A stretch of DNA of 64,000 nucleotides from Eubacteriales bacterium (GTDB lineage: Bacteria; Bacillota; Clostridia; Lachnospirales; Lachnospiraceae), in NCBI GenBank assembly GCA_030536575.1, contig JAUNPS010000015.1:31594-95593 (forward strand), written 5' to 3'. This document shows positions 61,179 to 64,000 of this stretch, in pieces (positions within the stretch are counted from its first letter, which is position 1; every line of letters begins with the position of its first letter). Below the pieces are notes generated by a model. That model ran no database searches. It was not told where the DNA came from and saw nothing but the letters and a program-made list of their open reading frames with translations. Both the position numbers and the translations under genes were made by a program.

Positions 61179-61772
61179 ATGCAGGATTCGGTAAAAATAG
61201 TAGTGGTGGACGACGACCCGGATTTTTTATATTTGATCCAGAAGACGCTTGGGAAGTATGAGGAGTTTGAGGTGATCGGGTGCTGTGCGGATAAAAAGGA
61301 AGCCGTGGCACTGGCGGTGAATGGGAAGCCGGATATTGTTCTGGTGGATCTGAATCTGGGGGAGTCTGCGGAGGATGGAATTCAGGTTTCCAGGGAGATC
61401 CGGATTTTGACGGATGCGAAGGTGCTGATTTTGACGGCGATCGATACGCAGGAGGTTATTTTGAAGGCATCGAGGGAGGCGTTTGCGTCGGGGTATGTTT
61501 TTAAGGGGCAGCCGGCGCTTTTGGCGGAGACGATCTTGGCGTTGGCGAAGGGGCATACGGCGCAGGAGTATTTGATTGCGTCGTCGGCGATTGCGTGTCT
61601 GTCGGAGGCGGAGATGGCGGTCTTTTGGAATTTGATGGGGAGAGGGGTGAAGCTGCAGTCGTCGCCGAAGACGATTGCGAATCAGACGACGAGGATTTTG
61701 AAGAAGCTGGGGTTGGAGAGTAAGAGGGATTTGGTGCATGTGTTTGGAATTTTGGCGGAGGGAGGGGAGTAG
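61179..61772 (+). CDS. Response regulator with divergent C-terminal helix-turn-helix
   Basis: 197 residues. Receiver with VVDDDPDF at residues 9-16, phospho-acceptor D57 (IVLVDLNLGE) and the conserved Lys in YVFKGQPA. The C-terminal ~60 residues (LSEAEMAVFWNLMGRGVKLQ; SPKTIANQTTRILKKLGLES) look like a LuxR/NarL-type DNA-binding domain, though diverged. It starts right after the kinase stop codon, a clear cognate pair. Late codons are G-rich and repetitive. Confidence 0.88.
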   Translation: MQDSVKIVVVDDDPDFLYLIQKTLGKYEEFEVIGCCADKKEAVALAVNGKPDIVLVDLNLGESAEDGIQVSREIRILTDAKVLILTAIDTQEVILKASREAFASGYVFKGQPALLAETILALAKGHTAQEYLIASSAIACLSEAEMAVFWNLMGRGVKLQSSPKTIANQTTRILKKLGLESKRDLVHVFGILAEGGE

Positions 61773-61790
61773 GGCGGCCTGGGGCCGCCC
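61772..61790. other. GC-rich hairpin between convergent genes
   Basis: GGGCGGCC-TGG-GGCCGCCC, a perfect 8-bp stem. No T run; it marks the boundary between the two-component genes and the AT-richer Rpn-like array. Confidence 0.55.
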
Positions 61791-61795
61791 GGAGG

Positions 61796-62068
61796 TTAGG
61801 AGGGGGAGTGCCAGTAGCGGTTTATGTATTTTTGGGCTTCTTTTTGGGATAGGGAGAATTTGGTCATGAGTTTGGCGGTGGATTCTTCTTTTGAGTAGCC
61901 GAGTTCTTGTAAGGTTTCAACCAATACTTTTATGCTTTTGGTGATTCCGCGCAGGAAACCTTTTTTAATACCCAGTTCCTCGCCCAGTTTTATGCCTTCT
62001 TCTTTACCCAGCGTCATGCCTTCTTTTATGCCGTCGTCATAAATAGATTGAATAATTTTAAGTGCCAT
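61796..62068 (-). CDS. Orphan C-terminal cassette A of an Rpn-like gene
   Basis: 90 residues beginning MALKIIQSIYDDGIKEG and ending KFSLSQKEAQKYINRYWHSP. It is homologous to the last ~86 residues of the intact gene at 62580-63515 and nearly identical to cassette D (63687-63983). The ATG has an ideal AAGGAGG site (62074-62080) five bases upstream. A Gly/Glu/Lys repeat (TLGKEEGIKLGEELG) is followed by a compact helical end. Inferred: a free-standing antitoxin-like protein; not proven. Confidence 0.6.
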   Translation of the reverse strand: MALKIIQSIYDDGIKEGMTLGKEEGIKLGEELGIKKGFLRGITKSIKVLVETLQELGYSKEESTAKLMTKFSLSQKEAQKYINRYWHSPS

Positions 62069-62245
62069 AATTTCCTCCTTAATTCTTTTTGAAAATTTGT
62101 TATCCAGGATTTTGTCAGTGAAGGTTAAAATTCCGGCGAGAGCGGAAATCTGCTGCTTTTCGTCGGTTAGAGCTTTGGCCAGGCGGATGGCTTTCTTGGC
62201 CATTTCCTGTTTGGGCTGGGAGCCTTTTTCGGTGAGAGTAGGAGG
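62069..62245 (-). pseudogene. Truncated middle segment of an Rpn-like gene upstream of cassette A
   Basis: Reads in frame with cassette A as GSQPKQEMAKKAIRLAKALT ... ILDNKFSKRIKEEI, matching residues ~169-225 of the intact gene. Homology stops near 62245 and the N-terminal nuclease half is missing; the frame then runs into the tail of cassette B. Confidence 0.65.
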
Positions 62246-62303
62246 CTCAAAAGTTATGAAGGATGTGACGTCTTGGAGGTAAGATCGGGATTCCAGTAAC
62301 AGT

Positions 62304-62489
62304 TTATATATTTTTTGCCTCTTTCCGGGAAAAAGAGAATTTGAACATGAGTTTGGCAGTGGATTCTTCTTTTGAGTAGCCGGATTCCTGTAAAGTTTCA
62401 ACCAACACTTTTATGCATTGGGTGATTCCTTGCAGTATGCCTTCTTCTTTACCGTCGTCATAAATAGATTGAATAATTTTGAGCGTCAT
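62304..62489 (-). CDS. Orphan C-terminal cassette B of an Rpn-like gene (frameshifted end)
   Basis: 61 residues starting MTLKIIQSIYDDGKEEGILQ with the same AAGGAGG site as the other cassettes. The variable Gly/Glu repeat is short. A one-base deletion near 62320 changes the usual KKYINRYW ending to a stop after KEAKNI. Upstream homology ends within ~30 bp of the start codon, so the cassette kept its ribosome site but lost the rest of the gene. Confidence 0.5.
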   Translation of the reverse strand: MTLKIIQSIYDDGKEEGILQGITQCIKVLVETLQESGYSKEESTAKLMFKFSFSRKEAKNI

Positions 62490-62579
62490 AATTTCCTCCT
62501 TAATTTTTTCATAGCCTCTCGGAATTTCTAAGTCTTATAGAAGAGCGGCCTCAGAGCAAGGATGAAACCGCCTGGAAGA

Positions 62580-62840
62580 TTAAGAAAGATGAGTTGTCTT
62601 AGAGTTTGTAGTTGAGTCCCAATAACGGTTTATATATTTTTTAGCATCTTTTTGAGATAAGGAAAATTTGCTCATGACTTTCAGAGTGGATTCTTCTTTT
62701 GAGTAGCCGGATTCTTGTAAAGTTTCGATGAGGGCTTTTGTGCCCTGTGCGATTCCTTGCAAAAGACCCTGCTTCCGACCAAATTTCATGCCTTCTTCTT
62801 TACCGTCGTCATAAATAGATTGAATAATTTTGAGTGTCAT
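62580..62840 (-). CDS. Internal in-frame ORF: C-terminal product of the Rpn-like gene
   Basis: Codon 226 is ATG, preceded inside the frame by the codons for IKEEI, whose DNA is ATTAAGGAGGAAATT, a perfect Shine-Dalgarno with 5-nt spacing. The product would be 86 residues: MTLKIIQSIYDDGKEEGMKF ... YINRYWDS. Known Rpn genes of E. coli make a short C-terminal antitoxin from an internal start; the same is inferred here. Confidence 0.55.
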   Translation of the reverse strand: MTLKIIQSIYDDGKEEGMKFGRKQGLLQGIAQGTKALIETLQESGYSKEESTLKVMSKFSLSQKDAKKYINRYWDSTTNSKTTHLS

Positions 62841-63515
62841 AATTTCCTCCTTAATTCTTCTTGAAAATTTGTTGTCCAGGATCTTGTCAGTGAAGGTTAA
62901 AATTCCGGCGAGAGCGGAAATCTGCTGCTTTTCGTCGGTTAGAGCTTTGGCCAGGCGGATGGCTTTCTTGGCCATTTCCTGTTTGGGCTCGGAGCCTTTT
63001 ACGGTGAGGGGGAGGATGATCAGTTCCAGCATTTCTGAATTTGTCAATAATTCTCCCTTATGAACTTTTGATGCAATGCGGCCATAAATTTCCTGTGTAG
63101 AAAGATTGCGCAGGAAGGCGGACTCAATGAACAGTTTCATGCATCCGAAATCGAAAACGGCGGAGCGGGTCTGGGATATGTCAGCCGAATAAATAACAAT
63201 AAGGTGGAGCTTTGGCATGTCACCGGAGTGTTCAGCGACGTATTTTTTCAGGATGCGCGCAATGTAGTTTATGTATTTGATAATGTCGTGTTTTGAAAAG
63301 GTGCTTTCGTAGTCGATGATCGCGAGGGAGTCGTCTTCGAGCAGGAATAAGTGGTCGAGGCGGAGCTCATTGGCCTCGATCGCTGGCAGGTTCGTAGGGA
63401 GTGCGTCGCAAATCCGGATGTGCGGGAGGCCAAAAGGAGCGAGGGTTTGGTTTTTCAGGGTATCGGTCACGAACTTCAGGGTAATATCGTGGTTTTGGTA
63501 AGCAATGTCGCTCAA
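62580..63515 (-). CDS. Rpn-like PD-(D/E)XK nuclease-family protein, intact copy
   Basis: 311 residues. N-terminal domain with LRLDHLFLLEDDSLAIIDYE (candidate active site D54 and D68-x-E70) and KYINYIARILKKYVAEH, as in PD-(D/E)XK transposase-like/Rpn proteins. The C-terminal third has AKKAIRLAKALTDEKQQISA and a Gly-rich repeat. It starts with TTG at 63515, with AAAGGAG upstream and promoter TTGTTT-17-TATAAT (63533-63561). An internal AAGGAGG plus ATG at codon 226 could yield an 86-residue C-terminal product. The family is inferred from motifs. Confidence 0.65.
   Translation of the reverse strand: MSDIAYQNHDITLKFVTDTLKNQTLAPFGLPHIRICDALPTNLPAIEANELRLDHLFLLEDDSLAIIDYESTFSKHDIIKYINYIARILKKYVAEHSGDMPKLHLIVIYSADISQTRSAVFDFGCMKLFIESAFLRNLSTQEIYGRIASKVHKGELLTNSEMLELIILPLTVKGSEPKQEMAKKAIRLAKALTDEKQQISALAGILTFTDKILDNKFSRRIKEEIMTLKIIQSIYDDGKEEGMKFGRKQGLLQGIAQGTKALIETLQESGYSKEESTLKVMSKFSLSQKDAKKYINRYWDSTTNSKTTHLS
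62846..62852 (-). promoter_or_regulatory. Intragenic Shine-Dalgarno of the Rpn-like gene
   Basis: AAGGAGG on the minus strand, 5 nt before internal ATG 62840. Identical sites precede the ATGs at 62068, 62489 and 63983. Confidence 0.7.
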
Positions 63516-63686
63516 GTGATGTTTCTCCTTTCATTATATAACAAAAAGATTGTAAAAACAATATAAAAATAAGCAAAAATAAATAAAACGAATAACAGGC
63601 GATACGCCAAAGATTATAATGAAATAGATTTGAATAAAAAGATATAGAAGAGCGGCCTCAGAGCAAGGATGAAGCCGCTTGGAAGG

Positions 63687-64000
63687 TCAAGAAAAATGAG
63701 ATGTCTTAGAGTTTGGAGTTGAGTCCCAATAACGGTTAATATATTTTTGAGCTTCTTTCTGGGATAAAGAAAATTTGGACATGAGTTTGGTAGTGGATTC
63801 TTCTTTTGAGCAGCCGAGTTCTTGTAAGGTTTCAACCAATACTTTTATGCTTTTGGTGATTCCGCGCAGGAAACCTTTTTTAATACCCAGTTCCTCGCCC
63901 AGTTTTATGCCTTCTTCTTTACCCAGCGTCATGCCTTCTTTTATGCCGTCGTCATAAATAGATTGAATAATTTTAAGTGCCATAATTTCCTCCTTAATTC
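63687..64000 (-). CDS. C-terminal part of another Rpn-like gene (cassette D), 5' end beyond window
   Basis: The frame is open to the window edge. The internal ATG at 63983 with AAGGAGG gives a 98-residue product MALKIIQSIYDDGIKEG ... YINRYWDSTPNSKTSHFS, almost identical to cassette A. Its downstream flank (from 63643) repeats the flank of the intact copy (from 62536), showing a ~1.1-kb tandem duplication. Whether the N-terminal nuclease half is present lies outside the window. Confidence 0.6.
   Translation of the reverse strand, partial: IKEEIMALKIIQSIYDDGIKEGMTLGKEEGIKLGEELGIKKGFLRGITKSIKVLVETLQELGCSKEESTTKLMSKFSLSQKEAQKYINRYWDSTPNSKTSHFS

Overview
The window reads as a chromosomal segment of an anaerobic, gut-type Lachnospiraceae/Clostridia bacterium. 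GC is about 50-55 % in most genes. The evidence for this placement is NfeD plus FloA flotillin, an oxygen-free (class III) ribonucleotide reductase, a short S1 protein, a CBS/DRTGG-type family II pyrophosphatase, CwlD, YesMN two-component systems and several LacI-regulated sugar ABC operons. I see no rRNA, tRNA, CRISPR array, integrase or IS transposase.

Layout. 1-13.4 kb: D-amino-acid/dipeptide hydrolysis (truncated D-aminoacylase, M20 dipeptidase), MATE exporter, AraC regulator, HD-NUDIX-DUF554 cluster, ECF sigma/anti-sigma pair, a remnant of an Rpn-like gene, an unknown protein, an aldo/keto reductase, an AT-rich DUF4143 ATPase and CwlD. 13.5-22.1 kb (minus strand): YesM/YesN two-component system driving a sugar ABC transporter with a trehalase-clan glycosidase and a zinc dehydrogenase. 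22.2-28.4 kb: GHKL kinase, NfeD, FloA, a charged unknown, LytTR response regulator, MTA/SAH nucleosidase and an unknown membrane protein, with two paralogous large structured RNAs between the genes. 28.5-47.3 kb: Pgi, 2-hydroxyacid dehydrogenase, GH29 fucosidase, two more LacI-controlled ABC operons (one CUT1-type, one Rbs-type), a penicillin-recognising serine hydrolase and an orphan PTS IIC. 47.4-61.8 kb: housekeeping genes (cobO, S1, ppaC, flavin reductase, XRE-cupin, dinB, TPR lipoprotein, hflX, nrdD with NrdR boxes, csp) and a further two-component system. 61.8-64 kb: an AT-richer array of Rpn-like (PD-(D/E)XK) genes and orphan C-terminal cassettes.

The two most interesting signals are these. 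(1) The Rpn-like array has four C-terminal segments, each carrying the same intragenic Shine-Dalgarno and ATG. This suggests a nuclease toxin with an internally translated antitoxin plus orphan antitoxin cassettes; a fifth, eroded copy lies at about 8.9-9.1 kb. (2) Two RNAs at about 25.2-25.4 and 28.0-28.4 kb share a conserved core and are each closed by a long helix whose base pairs co-vary between the copies. A composite intergenic element with a compensated hairpin (4.98, 11.04 and 59.6 kb) and several families of GC-rich tandem repeats are additional structure that genes do not explain.

All assignments are from reading sequence and family knowledge; no database search was run.
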